This document shows, piece after piece, positions 25,800-34,312 of a stretch of DNA of 64,000 bases (position 1 is its first letter; each line of letters begins with the position of its first letter). Origin of the DNA: Glaciecola sp947496235 (GTDB taxonomy: Bacteria; Pseudomonadota; Gammaproteobacteria; Enterobacterales; Alteromonadaceae); the NCBI RefSeq assembly GCF_050306235.1, contig NZ_JBLWFH010000001.1:372001-436000 (forward strand), written 5' to 3'. The notes beneath the pieces were generated by a model that ran no database searches, was not told where the DNA came from, and worked only from the letters and a program-made list of their open reading frames with translations. Made by a program: the position numbers and the translations under genes.

Positions 25800-27613
25800 G
25801 TACAGAAGTTGAATTTAAACCAGTCATTTTGGCAGTTGACGATGATCCTACGAATATCAACGTCATTGTGAGTCACTTGTCTCCACTCAACCCTAAATTT
25901 TTAATCGCTAATAGCGGTAAGTCAGCATTAGACATATTGGCTAAACAGCAACCTGATCTCATCATTTTAGATATCAATATGCCTGATATTACTGGCATAG
26001 ATGTTTGCAGAAAAATTAAGTCTGATACACTCAATCAAGAGACCCCCGTACTTTTCCTTACCAGTAGCGTTAATGATATTTCTGAAGCCTTTGATGTAGG
26101 TGGTGTTGATTACATATTAAAACCGGTAAAAGCTGAAGAACTTCTTGCCCGTGTAACAACGCATTTGCGTCTCAATCGTTTGGTCAAATCCCTTGACGAA
26201 GCCAATACATTGCTCGAGGGCGTAAATGAAAGCTTAGAAATCAAAGTTCAACAACGAACTATCGAACTGGTTACAGCGAATAAAAATCTAAGACGAGAAA
26301 TAGATGAAAGGCGTCGTCTTCAGGACAAGCTGTCTTATCTATCAAATTATGACTTTGTGACCCGAATGTACAATCGCACATCAATGGAACACGAGCTCAA
26401 ATCCAGATTAGACTTAATGATGACCTCAGATGCCATAGAGGCTCGTTGGTATCTGTTTTTTATAGATCTAGACCAGTTTAAAGTTGTCAATAACAGTTGT
26501 GGCCATGTTGCTGGGGATGAACTATTAAGGCAAATTGCTGAAATTCTAAGAGATTTATATACCGATGATTATATTTGTGCGCGTATGGGTGGGGACGAAT
26601 TTGCCATCCTTCTGCAATCCGTTAACCTTGAAGACGCGATTAAAAAAGCACACATTGTGAAAAATGCGATCGAGGCCCACAAGTTTGAATGGAATAACGA
26701 AATATTCAGACACACCATTAGTATTGCGTTGGTTGAACTCGATGAAAGTGTAGATTCCGTTTCCCATTTACTCAGTATCGCTGAACGAACCTGTTTTGAA
26801 AGTAAACGCAAAGGTGGTGGGGAAATATCGATTTATAATCACACAAAAGAATACATAGATAAGTCGCAGCAACAATTAAAGGTCATTCCAATTTTGCATC
26901 ACGCATTAGAAAATGACCAATTCACCCTCTTTTATCAGCGAATAATTCCGTTAAACGAAGAGCATCCTTACAAAATAGAGGTTTTACTGCGCTTAGTTGA
27001 TAACAGTGGCAAGGTAAAACCACCTAGCCACTTCATACCCATTGCAGAACGCTATCATTTAATTACTGAAATCGATAAATGGGTAATCAATAAAACCCTT
27101 GAACAAATGAAAAATTTGCCTGAAGACTTGCATGTGTCGATTAATTTGTCAGGTGAGTTTATTGGAAAGAGTAACTCAGCAGAATTAATTAAATCTATGT
27201 TGAGCCAATCACAAATAGCACCACAACGCATCTGTTTTGAAATTACAGAAACATCAGCTATATCCAATGTTGAAGCAACCAATGCTTTAATTTCAGAGCT
27301 GAAAGAAATTGGTGTCCAATTCTCATTAGACGACTTCGGTACTGGTACATCGTCCTATGAATACTTAAAACAACTTCCTATCGATTTTGTCAAAATTGAC
27401 GGTATTTTTGTTAGAGATATTGAGAACGACGAAATAAATCGTAAGATGGTAGAATCTATTCTTGGCATTGCCGTCGCTAAACAAGTCAGAGTTATCGCGG
27501 AATGTGTTGAAACCCCAGAAGCCCTTGCGATATTGCAAGAAATGCAATTGGATTATTATCAAGGGTATCTAGCGCATAAACCTGAGCCTCTAGCTAAGTT
27601 ATTTGAGAAATAG
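25796..27613 (+). CDS. Response regulator with REC, GGDEF and EAL domains
   Basis: The 605-residue protein begins with a receiver domain (VDDDPTNINVI; phospho-acceptor Asp in LIILDINMPD near residue 61), then a short coiled coil, a GGDEF domain with intact GGDEF (near 265) but no RxxD inhibitory site five residues before it, and an EAL domain (about 365-600). The EAL signature reads EVL, while the other phosphodiesterase motifs are kept: NLSGEF, EITET, DDFGTGTSSYEYL, KIDGIFV, AECVE and YYQGY. It could make and/or degrade c-di-GMP. It overlaps the kinase gene by 4 bases and is its probable phosphorelay target. Confidence 0.92.
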   Translation: MSTEVEFKPVILAVDDDPTNINVIVSHLSPLNPKFLIANSGKSALDILAKQQPDLIILDINMPDITGIDVCRKIKSDTLNQETPVLFLTSSVNDISEAFDVGGVDYILKPVKAEELLARVTTHLRLNRLVKSLDEANTLLEGVNESLEIKVQQRTIELVTANKNLRREIDERRRLQDKLSYLSNYDFVTRMYNRTSMEHELKSRLDLMMTSDAIEARWYLFFIDLDQFKVVNNSCGHVAGDELLRQIAEILRDLYTDDYICARMGGDEFAILLQSVNLEDAIKKAHIVKNAIEAHKFEWNNEIFRHTISIALVELDESVDSVSHLLSIAERTCFESKRKGGGEISIYNHTKEYIDKSQQQLKVIPILHHALENDQFTLFYQRIIPLNEEHPYKIEVLLRLVDNSGKVKPPSHFIPIAERYHLITEIDKWVINKTLEQMKNLPEDLHVSINLSGEFIGKSNSAELIKSMLSQSQIAPQRICFEITETSAISNVEATNALISELKEIGVQFSLDDFGTGTSSYEYLKQLPIDFVKIDGIFVRDIENDEINRKMVESILGIAVAKQVRVIAECVETPEALAILQEMQLDYYQGYLAHKPEPLAKLFEK

Positions 27614-27690
27614 TTGTTTGGAATGTTGTCATCAAGCTGTCACTTTTTTATGTCAGCCTAAAGGATAGTCAGTCTTGATGAACCTCAGGT

Positions 27691-28473
27691 TTGAAAAAAC
27701 TAAAACAATACCAATACGAACGTTATGCCATCCTTTGCCAAATGGCCTATCCAGGGTCACATTTTTCCTATCCTGAGACCCTAGCTCCATTTAACGAAAG
27801 ACTTATTATGGATCAACATGGGCGTATAGGCGTTCGTGTATTGTGGCGAGAGGACAAAAAAGAAGTCATTGTTGTCTTTCGTGGCTCAATTACCATGCAA
27901 GACTGGTTAGGTAATTTGTGTTTCGTACCAGTGCGCTACCAAGCAAGTGCTGGTCGTATACATTGGGGATTTAAACGACTATTGGAACAACCCATGTACT
28001 CAAGTCACAAATCCCGCGACCAGGCTATTGCATTACAAGAGCTGCTAATGCGAGTACTGACGCCCCTAGTAAAAGCTAACAAGAGATTCACCTTTATCGG
28101 ACATTCTTCCGGAGGGGCTATTGCTTGTATCTTTGCCAACATATTTGAACAAAAATTCCCGCAAAAGGTAAAACGCGTTGTCACCTTCGGGCAACCAGCG
28201 TTTGGCACTTTCAGCTATAGACGTCACTATAAATTACATAATAAAACGTACCGCATTTGCTGTGATTTAGACATTGTCACTTACATGCCGTTGGTGCCTT
28301 ATATGTACTGGCACATTGGAAAAATGCTCTGGCTACACGACGATCAGATTTACGAAAACACACCAACCCATGAGCGTTTTCTTCGTTCCATGAAAAGCTG
28401 GATACTTCGCCCCATTACTTATCACTACATGAAAAAATATATTCGTAATAAAACCCTATTTGACGAGCACTAA
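27691..28473 (+). CDS. Class 3 lipase-like alpha/beta hydrolase
   Basis: The 260-residue product has the lipase class 3 layout: oxyanion-loop sequence VVFRGSITMQDWLGN, nucleophile elbow FIGHSSGGAIA (Ser near 138), a later FGQPAFG segment common to the family, and a putative catalytic Asp in CDLDIVTYMP. No signal peptide is seen, so it may be cytoplasmic. The start is a TTG following TCAGG. The natural substrate is unknown. Its stop codon overlaps that of the convergent ATPase gene by a few bases, with no terminator hairpin between the two. Confidence 0.8.
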   Translation: MKKLKQYQYERYAILCQMAYPGSHFSYPETLAPFNERLIMDQHGRIGVRVLWREDKKEVIVVFRGSITMQDWLGNLCFVPVRYQASAGRIHWGFKRLLEQPMYSSHKSRDQAIALQELLMRVLTPLVKANKRFTFIGHSSGGAIACIFANIFEQKFPQKVKRVVTFGQPAFGTFSYRRHYKLHNKTYRICCDLDIVTYMPLVPYMYWHIGKMLWLHDDQIYENTPTHERFLRSMKSWILRPITYHYMKKYIRNKTLFDEH

Positions 28474-31400
28474 TCTTCGGATTTTTTGCCAGAATTTAAT
28501 TTAGCTAAAAAAATGATTTCATCTTGCAAAGTAAGTTGCCAATGTCGCCCATCTTTCCGGTTTTGAGAACAAGGCACATAGCTCGCAAATCCTGGGTATT
28601 GAATACCTAAAGCGGTCTCATCACGCTCCCCCAGCGATAGCGGCTTTTTGGCTTTATTACCTTTTTTACGGATGGGGAATAACGAACAGGATTTAGGCTT
28701 TACATCAGACACCATTAAATCTTCATCTAAAGCCAATTTATGTAAGGAACAAGCACCGTCAGTTAACGCAAAAACGCAGCGGGTTTGATTAAAATGTGAC
28801 GGAAAATCTGGACTCTTATACTGATGCTCACGCACCGCGGTTTTGTCGCCGGAAAAACCTTCCCAGTCACCTTTAACAATAAACTCTTGCGGTAAATGCT
28901 CAAAGTATTGTGGAAATTTTTCTACATATGCGGTTATTGATTTAACTTCAGCATCAGTCACGTAGACCCCATCATAGCAACATCTCGCTTCACAATGGCG
29001 ATAATTACAGGCTTTATAATTTTGCTCGCTATTTTGCGGACTAAATCTAGCCTGCCAACGCTTTACAAACTCGTTTTGTACGGATGTTAATTCAATGTCT
29101 GTAAGTTTATTTAGCGCCTGAAGAATAAAATTTCGACTGCCTTTTATGCCCTCGCACTGAGCCAACGCAGATATAAAATCATGAGTCGTTTGCTTGCAAA
29201 TTTTATTGGTAAGCAAGGAGTAAGCGTAAGCGTAAGATTTGTATAAAGGCGATAGCTCCCTATCTGCTTCGTTTATTTGAATTTCATGGAAGATTTTGCC
29301 ATAAAAAGCGACGACATATTGAAATGCTCGAGCTAAATCACAGAGATAAAAATAGCCGCCTTCTTCCGCTTCTTGTGCCATTTGAGTAAGCACTTCATAT
29401 GCTTTTAGTGGATCTTCTTGATAAGTCGCCAAGCATTGATATGTCTTACCGTAAATATAGTCCCATTGATGACCAATTTTTTCTGCCAGCGCTACACCTT
29501 GAGAGTAGAGCTTTTTACTATCTTTTACTTTTCCCTGCTCAAGTCTAATGTTGGCCAAACAAATCGCAGCAATATCGATGGCGTGATCAAGTTTACTTTG
29601 CATTGCCTGATCATAGGCTTCGGATAAAATAATATCCGCTTTATCCAGCATACCAACACCCCAATAAGCATCGGCCAAGTTAACCTTGCAAATGATAAGT
29701 TGTTGGACATCACCCTTTTCGCGCTGTAATTGCACACTTTGCTGTGCGTAAAAAATGACTTGCTCATTTTTTTCTAAATCATGTAACACCAAACTGGCAG
29801 TATGATAAAAGTGACTCACTAGCCATTGAGGTAAACTGCTAGATTTGATGCTTGCTTCCATCTTGATCAGTAACGCCAAAGCTTGAGCAGATAAACCACT
29901 CGCCCAAAGGATCACAGCTTTACAAAGAGACACATTAAACCATTGCAAATTTGTGGTGCTGAGTTGTTCGGCCTTGTTAATAACGTCTAGCCCCTGCTCG
30001 CACTTGCCGGTACGCATTAAAAACCTAGATAAATAGGTATGCTGGGAAACTTTGTGTTTTGAAGCTACGGTCGGCCAATCATTTAATAGTTGCCGCTCTT
30101 TTTCTACGTCACCGCTCATGTAAGCAGAAGTCACCCTAATCTGCCAAGCTTCTTGAATCAAACTCTGCGGCAAATACGCTAGCTTTAATAGAAGTTGACA
30201 GTTCTTATCTGCATTAAAATAATCCCCAACAGAAATTCGCATCAGTGCCAGCGACCTTAACGTATTGGCCATTGGCAAATTCCAGTTTTCGCTTCCTAGT
30301 TCAAATTCTTCACTTAGATCACACAATCTTTGAATTAGACGTTGCTGAGTTTGCTCCGAAAGATCATTCCAACGCTTGTCGCTAACTAAACAATGGAGTG
30401 CCTTGGCTATTGTTTTAAGATAAACAGTAGCTTTTGGGTGGGTACGAAAAAATTCATAACTGGCTTCAAAATACTCTGCCCGTTTAAATTCCAACTCTTT
30501 ATAGTTGTTATTTTCTAATCGACTGGCAACAAATCCATAAGCAGATTCAGCTTCACAAAGCTGTTCTGACACCTGCGTATTTTTATCCATTAGCGCAAGC
30601 GTTTCCAATAAACTTATTTCATCAAACTCTCGACCTTGACCACTGCCCATTACCAACAACTCTCGCATTGCGGCACCCGCGGTTCTCAATCTATTTCTTG
30701 CCATATCAAGCGCTTTCGATGGTAACGAAGTTAATTCCTGTACAGAAACTTCTAGCTGCCCCTGCTCGTTTAACCAACCTGGCGCATTTTTTAACTCGTC
30801 GACATAATCTTTTAGCATGTCGAGGTTTCCACCCGATTTTTCTATCAGGATATCTATAGCAGCAAGATCCAAATGTTGTAATGACTGCGTTACCAAATCT
30901 ATCTGAAACTCTGTAGGAATTGGTTTTACCCTAATTTCACGCACATAATTTGATAAATCATCATCACTTTTTAACTCAGCAAAATAGTCATAAATCGGTT
31001 TTGAAAAATCCAATGATTTTGACTTTTCTATGGCATCATCCCAAACCGTCATAATAATCATGAGAGGCCATTTTTGTTTATGCGCTGTTTTTAGCAACTG
31101 TTTTAAGATATCTAGACTAGCCTGATCAATAAACTGCACATCGTCCACTACCAAGACAAGCGGCATATTGTGTACTTTTAACAAAGCATTAAATGCGTTG
31201 CTGGCTTCGTCCTCAATTCGTTTAGTATCTCGGTTTAGAAGTTCATCAACACTAATATTGTCTGATTTTTGAGAGCTAAACCTTTCTTTTAATGAGGCGA
31301 AAAATCCTTCCGCGGTTAGCGCATCAGAGCTGGTTTCAAGGAAGGAGTTCACTGATTCAATAATTTGTCCGCTGCCTGGCACTGCAAAGGAAGCAAGCAC

Positions 31401-31829
31401 ACTGAAGGCCGATTTTGCGAGATTCAGATTAGCTTTCTTATTTTTTGCTGAACTGATTAAATAAAATAAATGATGCCTTAATTGGCGTCTTAAAATTTCA
31501 AATGCTACAGGTTTTACTGCGTGCTCTTTGGCAGAGTCATAAGATGTGCATCTAAATCCAAGCCAAAGCCATGGCATTTGCTGAACGTTGGTATATTCCA
31601 CCGAATTTATTAATGGGGCTACCGAAGAGGCTTTTCCGATATCATGTAAATTATCAGGCCAGTAATTGTCTGGGTCGTGGTGTTCAATTAAATATTGGTA
31701 AAAACGTTGGACTAAAGAGGTTTTTCCGACTCCAGGTTGGCCTTTTAACAAGATTAACTGGGGACCATTTTCTAATTCACCAAATGCACGGTAAATTCGT
31801 TTTAATTCTGATGTTCTGCCCTGAAACAC
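28470..31829 (-). CDS. AAA/STAND ATPase with TPR-like repeats fused to a C-terminal cysteine-cluster domain
   Basis: The 1119-residue protein is a likely signal-transducing ATPase. The N-terminus has Walker A GQPGVGKT (residues 30-37) and Walker B LVLVVDDVQFID (near 225), as in AAA_16/MalT-type NTPases. The middle (about 400-900) is alpha-helical with TPR-like pairs. The C-terminus (about 935-1110) has a cysteine pattern C-x4-C-x3-CC ... C-x8-C ... KSC-x2-FP ... C, resembling YkgJ/DUF3109-type putative metal-binding domains. No DNA-binding or transmembrane segment is obvious. Translation starts with GTG. The fusion is unusual in my experience. The function is not known; redox or metal sensing is only a guess. 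Confidence 0.75.
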   Translation of the reverse strand: MFQGRTSELKRIYRAFGELENGPQLILLKGQPGVGKTSLVQRFYQYLIEHHDPDNYWPDNLHDIGKASSVAPLINSVEYTNVQQMPWLWLGFRCTSYDSAKEHAVKPVAFEILRRQLRHHLFYLISSAKNKKANLNLAKSAFSVLASFAVPGSGQIIESVNSFLETSSDALTAEGFFASLKERFSSQKSDNISVDELLNRDTKRIEDEASNAFNALLKVHNMPLVLVVDDVQFIDQASLDILKQLLKTAHKQKWPLMIIMTVWDDAIEKSKSLDFSKPIYDYFAELKSDDDLSNYVREIRVKPIPTEFQIDLVTQSLQHLDLAAIDILIEKSGGNLDMLKDYVDELKNAPGWLNEQGQLEVSVQELTSLPSKALDMARNRLRTAGAAMRELLVMGSGQGREFDEISLLETLALMDKNTQVSEQLCEAESAYGFVASRLENNNYKELEFKRAEYFEASYEFFRTHPKATVYLKTIAKALHCLVSDKRWNDLSEQTQQRLIQRLCDLSEEFELGSENWNLPMANTLRSLALMRISVGDYFNADKNCQLLLKLAYLPQSLIQEAWQIRVTSAYMSGDVEKERQLLNDWPTVASKHKVSQHTYLSRFLMRTGKCEQGLDVINKAEQLSTTNLQWFNVSLCKAVILWASGLSAQALALLIKMEASIKSSSLPQWLVSHFYHTASLVLHDLEKNEQVIFYAQQSVQLQREKGDVQQLIICKVNLADAYWGVGMLDKADIILSEAYDQAMQSKLDHAIDIAAICLANIRLEQGKVKDSKKLYSQGVALAEKIGHQWDYIYGKTYQCLATYQEDPLKAYEVLTQMAQEAEEGGYFYLCDLARAFQYVVAFYGKIFHEIQINEADRELSPLYKSYAYAYSLLTNKICKQTTHDFISALAQCEGIKGSRNFILQALNKLTDIELTSVQNEFVKRWQARFSPQNSEQNYKACNYRHCEARCCYDGVYVTDAEVKSITAYVEKFPQYFEHLPQEFIVKGDWEGFSGDKTAVREHQYKSPDFPSHFNQTRCVFALTDGACSLHKLALDEDLMVSDVKPKSCSLFPIRKKGNKAKKPLSLGERDETALGIQYPGFASYVPCSQNRKDGRHWQLTLQDEIIFLAKLNSGKKSED

Positions 31830-31918
31830 GCTAAAAGACTTCTTCTTATAAATTTTTACGCAAGTTATAAGTTGAATCTTACACTAGAGTTTCAGCTTTA
31901 TCAGTATTTGTTGGGTAT

Positions 31919-32422
31919 TTAACAATCACTATCTAAAACAGTAATTGTCGGAGGCGTTCCTTCTGCTTGCGCTTGCTGATAAATAACTTTGCAATTATCT
32001 AATGAAGCAACCCCGCTAGGTAAAATAGCAAATTCATCACTACGGGTTACAGCCTGAGGCGCAGAATCAGTTAGCACGCCAATTCGCCAATCGGTATTAT
32101 TGCCAGTTCCGCTACCATCAAGATCTATCCATGACCTGTGGTTTGTCACTATGTCTCTAATCGCTGGATAGCCATAAACAGTGTAGACAGTGCTATTATT
32201 GATTGACATATTCTCATCTGCAGCGCGCTCTTTACCAGCTAACACTGCTTTTGAATAGACTAGATCTGCACCGCCTTGAATTGCAGCTTTAAGCCCCTGT
32301 AGACTCGCCTTTCTTGCATCACTTTGCACATCAATAAATCTAGGGGCCGCAGTAACAGCAAGAATGCCCAAAATAACAATGACTATAATGAGTTCGATAA
32401 GAGTAAAACCGCGTTGCTGCAT
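31919..32422 (-). CDS. Type IV prepilin / pseudopilin (MSHA-pilin-like)
   Basis: The 167-residue product starts with a very short leader MQQRG, then the prepilin peptidase site and hydrophobic helix FTLIELIIVIVILGIL with the conserved Glu at mature position 5, followed by APRFIDVQSDARKA, a segment typical of MSHA-type pilins. Two C-terminal cysteines (NC ... DSDC) probably form the D-loop disulfide. I use the internal ATG, since an upstream in-frame start would give an atypical 15-residue extension. No other pilus assembly gene is adjacent, so it must rely on a machinery encoded elsewhere. Confidence 0.85.
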   Translation of the reverse strand: MQQRGFTLIELIIVIVILGILAVTAAPRFIDVQSDARKASLQGLKAAIQGGADLVYSKAVLAGKERAADENMSINNSTVYTVYGYPAIRDIVTNHRSWIDLDGSGTGNNTDWRIGVLTDSAPQAVTRSDEFAILPSGVASLDNCKVIYQQAQAEGTPPTITVLDSDC

Positions 32423-32563
32423 GTAAGTGGAATCCAAAAAAACAAAGACTTCTTTAGTTTGCCACAAATGAATAATAGGAAGGTTGTTAAAAACTAAGCT
32501 TAGTTATGAAAATTAGTACCTTACAACTATCATATTTGTAAGGTACTAAAAGTTTAATCTAGA

Positions 32564-33295
32564 CTACTTAAAACGGCGACGATTGGCGTATGCCAGACCA
32601 GTAAAAAATATCAAGATCATTGACATTGTTGAAGGACCGTCGGTGCTAATTGCGGGACATCCGCCGACGCCTGGAGGGTTAGTTGCACAAGGATCTTGAC
32701 CACCAACAGAAAATTCCGTAATAACGCGAACGAAATCTCCAGGTGTTGATGCTAACCAATCGACATACAAACGATTTGTTTCGGTGCCTGTGCCAATCCA
32801 CACGGTATCCTGAGCTGGCTCTAGACCGCGAGCACCTGGATTAAGATAGGTAACATTATTGTTTAGAAGATTATCACTTGCTGCAAGCAAATTGGTACTA
32901 GTAATAACTGCAATAATGTTCGAATCAAAATCCACATAGCCTTGTTGAGCCGTTGAATCGTCTGGGTCAAAAAAGACATAATGACTTGCTATAGTGGTTC
33001 CAGAGGCAACGGTTCCACCAATATTTGTCATTAGGTCTGATGCCAGAAGTATATTTTGACCTTCATTAAACCCGTACAAATTTGGCGTTTGAAAAGTATC
33101 ATTCCCTACTGTGTTGGCAGGTCCTGCTGGAGGATTAAAAGGCAAGGTTAATAACTGGAAAATGCCGCCTTGGTCAAATGCATCAGGGTAAAGTGCGCCA
33201 CTACCAATATCAGTTACTGCCCCTCCGATGATAACTGCATGAGAATGCGCTGCAAAAAGACACCCAACTAGGGTAATAGCTATTTTTTTAAACAT
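32564..33295 (-). CDS. Secreted protein with PEP-CTERM-like C-terminal sorting signal
   Basis: The 243-residue product has a signal peptide (FKKIAITLVGCLFAAHSHA) and a C-terminal tripartite end: a GPSTMS motif, a hydrophobic stretch, and an RRR tail. This resembles PEP-CTERM/exosortase sorting signals. The middle is rich in Asn, Gly and Thr, with no recognised domain, and holds one close Cys pair (CATNPPGVGGC). The ATG chosen is 9 bases after GGAG. No exosortase gene is in the window. The protein is flanked by two prepilin genes on opposite strands. Its role is unknown. Confidence 0.65.
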   Translation of the reverse strand: MFKKIAITLVGCLFAAHSHAVIIGGAVTDIGSGALYPDAFDQGGIFQLLTLPFNPPAGPANTVGNDTFQTPNLYGFNEGQNILLASDLMTNIGGTVASGTTIASHYVFFDPDDSTAQQGYVDFDSNIIAVITSTNLLAASDNLLNNNVTYLNPGARGLEPAQDTVWIGTGTETNRLYVDWLASTPGDFVRVITEFSVGGQDPCATNPPGVGGCPAISTDGPSTMSMILIFFTGLAYANRRRFK

Positions 33296-33647
33296 TGTTA
33301 CAAACTCCATGTAAGATTATTTTTCTTGTCAGATAAATACAGCGAAAAATCTTTCCTTTTATCCTTTTGAACAAAGTGTAAAGTCATTAATTCAAAAGTT
33401 AGATTAATAACCAACACCTTTTGATTAATTTTTAAGCAATTCATACACCAAAATACTATTCTTCATTTAAAACAACGGCTTATAAATTATTTTTACTAAT
33501 TTGCACTTGGTAATTTAGTAATGCGTAAAAATTACTGACACCAGATATAAGTTTTCAAGTCAAACTAGCTATTTTAACTAAGGCTAAAGTTCTACTCATG
33601 AAGCCGATACAACTAAAGTAAAGCTATTTATGGAGTAAGTTCCCACT
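33296..33647. other. Intergenic region between divergent PEP-CTERM-like and prepilin genes
   Basis: About 350 AT-rich bases with no convincing coding sequence. It must contain promoters for both divergent genes. A Shine-Dalgarno-like GGAG is present about 13 bases before the prepilin ATG on the plus strand. No clear operator palindrome, RNA gene or repeat was seen. Confidence 0.6.
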
Positions 33648-34184
33648 ATGGAAAAATCATATTCAACTATTTCGTCTATTCGTGGATTCACCCTTATTGA
33701 GTTGATAATAGTAATTGTGATTATTGGTATACTCGCAACCGTAGCCGCGCCTAGATTTATCGATATTAGTACGGATGCTCGAATAAGTGCATTAAACAAA
33801 GTAGCATCTGAAATGAAATCCACCATTACTTTGGTGAAAAGTAAGGCCATTGTAAGCGGGCTTAGAGCGGCCGCCAGTAATCCCGCCGGCGGTTCTAGTA
33901 GTAATCAAATTGGTTACGCAGTGGATTTTGGTTTTGGAAATACAGAAGTAGACTGGCGAAACTTATGTCCGGAAGCAGAAGCCGAAGTTAATGACGCCCT
34001 TGGTATGCTGGACTTTGTCAACTATGAAGCAAACGACTTTCAAGTAAGAACTGATAATCAGTATGCTCTTTTAGGATTTGAAGTCCCGTCTAGCGGTATA
34101 CCCACAAACCAAGGTTGTTACATAATTTACGATTCCTTTGGCTCTCCAGAGTGCACTATTACAGTTGTGACTACCGATTGTTAA
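33648..34184 (+). CDS. Type IV prepilin / pseudopilin (MSHA-pilin-like)
   Basis: The 178-residue product has a 12-residue leader ending in RG, then FTLIELIIVIVIIGIL with Glu at mature position 5 and APRFIDISTDARIS, closely similar to the other prepilin 1.2 kb away on the opposite strand. The C-terminal part differs but again ends in a Cys-rich loop (GC ... C ... TTDC). It lies upstream of a TPR diguanylate cyclase on the same strand, with a 128-base gap. Which pilus system it joins cannot be told here. Confidence 0.85.
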   Translation: MEKSYSTISSIRGFTLIELIIVIVIIGILATVAAPRFIDISTDARISALNKVASEMKSTITLVKSKAIVSGLRAAASNPAGGSSSNQIGYAVDFGFGNTEVDWRNLCPEAEAEVNDALGMLDFVNYEANDFQVRTDNQYALLGFEVPSSGIPTNQGCYIIYDSFGSPECTITVVTTDC

Positions 34185-34312
34185 TCTCAATACCAAACTG
34201 AACTTCTCATTTGTCGGTATGATTTACTGAAAATTCAATTTATACTCTCGCTGTTATCATGAGTCCAGTCCAATTAAACCTTTAAATTTAATTAAAATCA
34301 GAGTGTTAGCCG

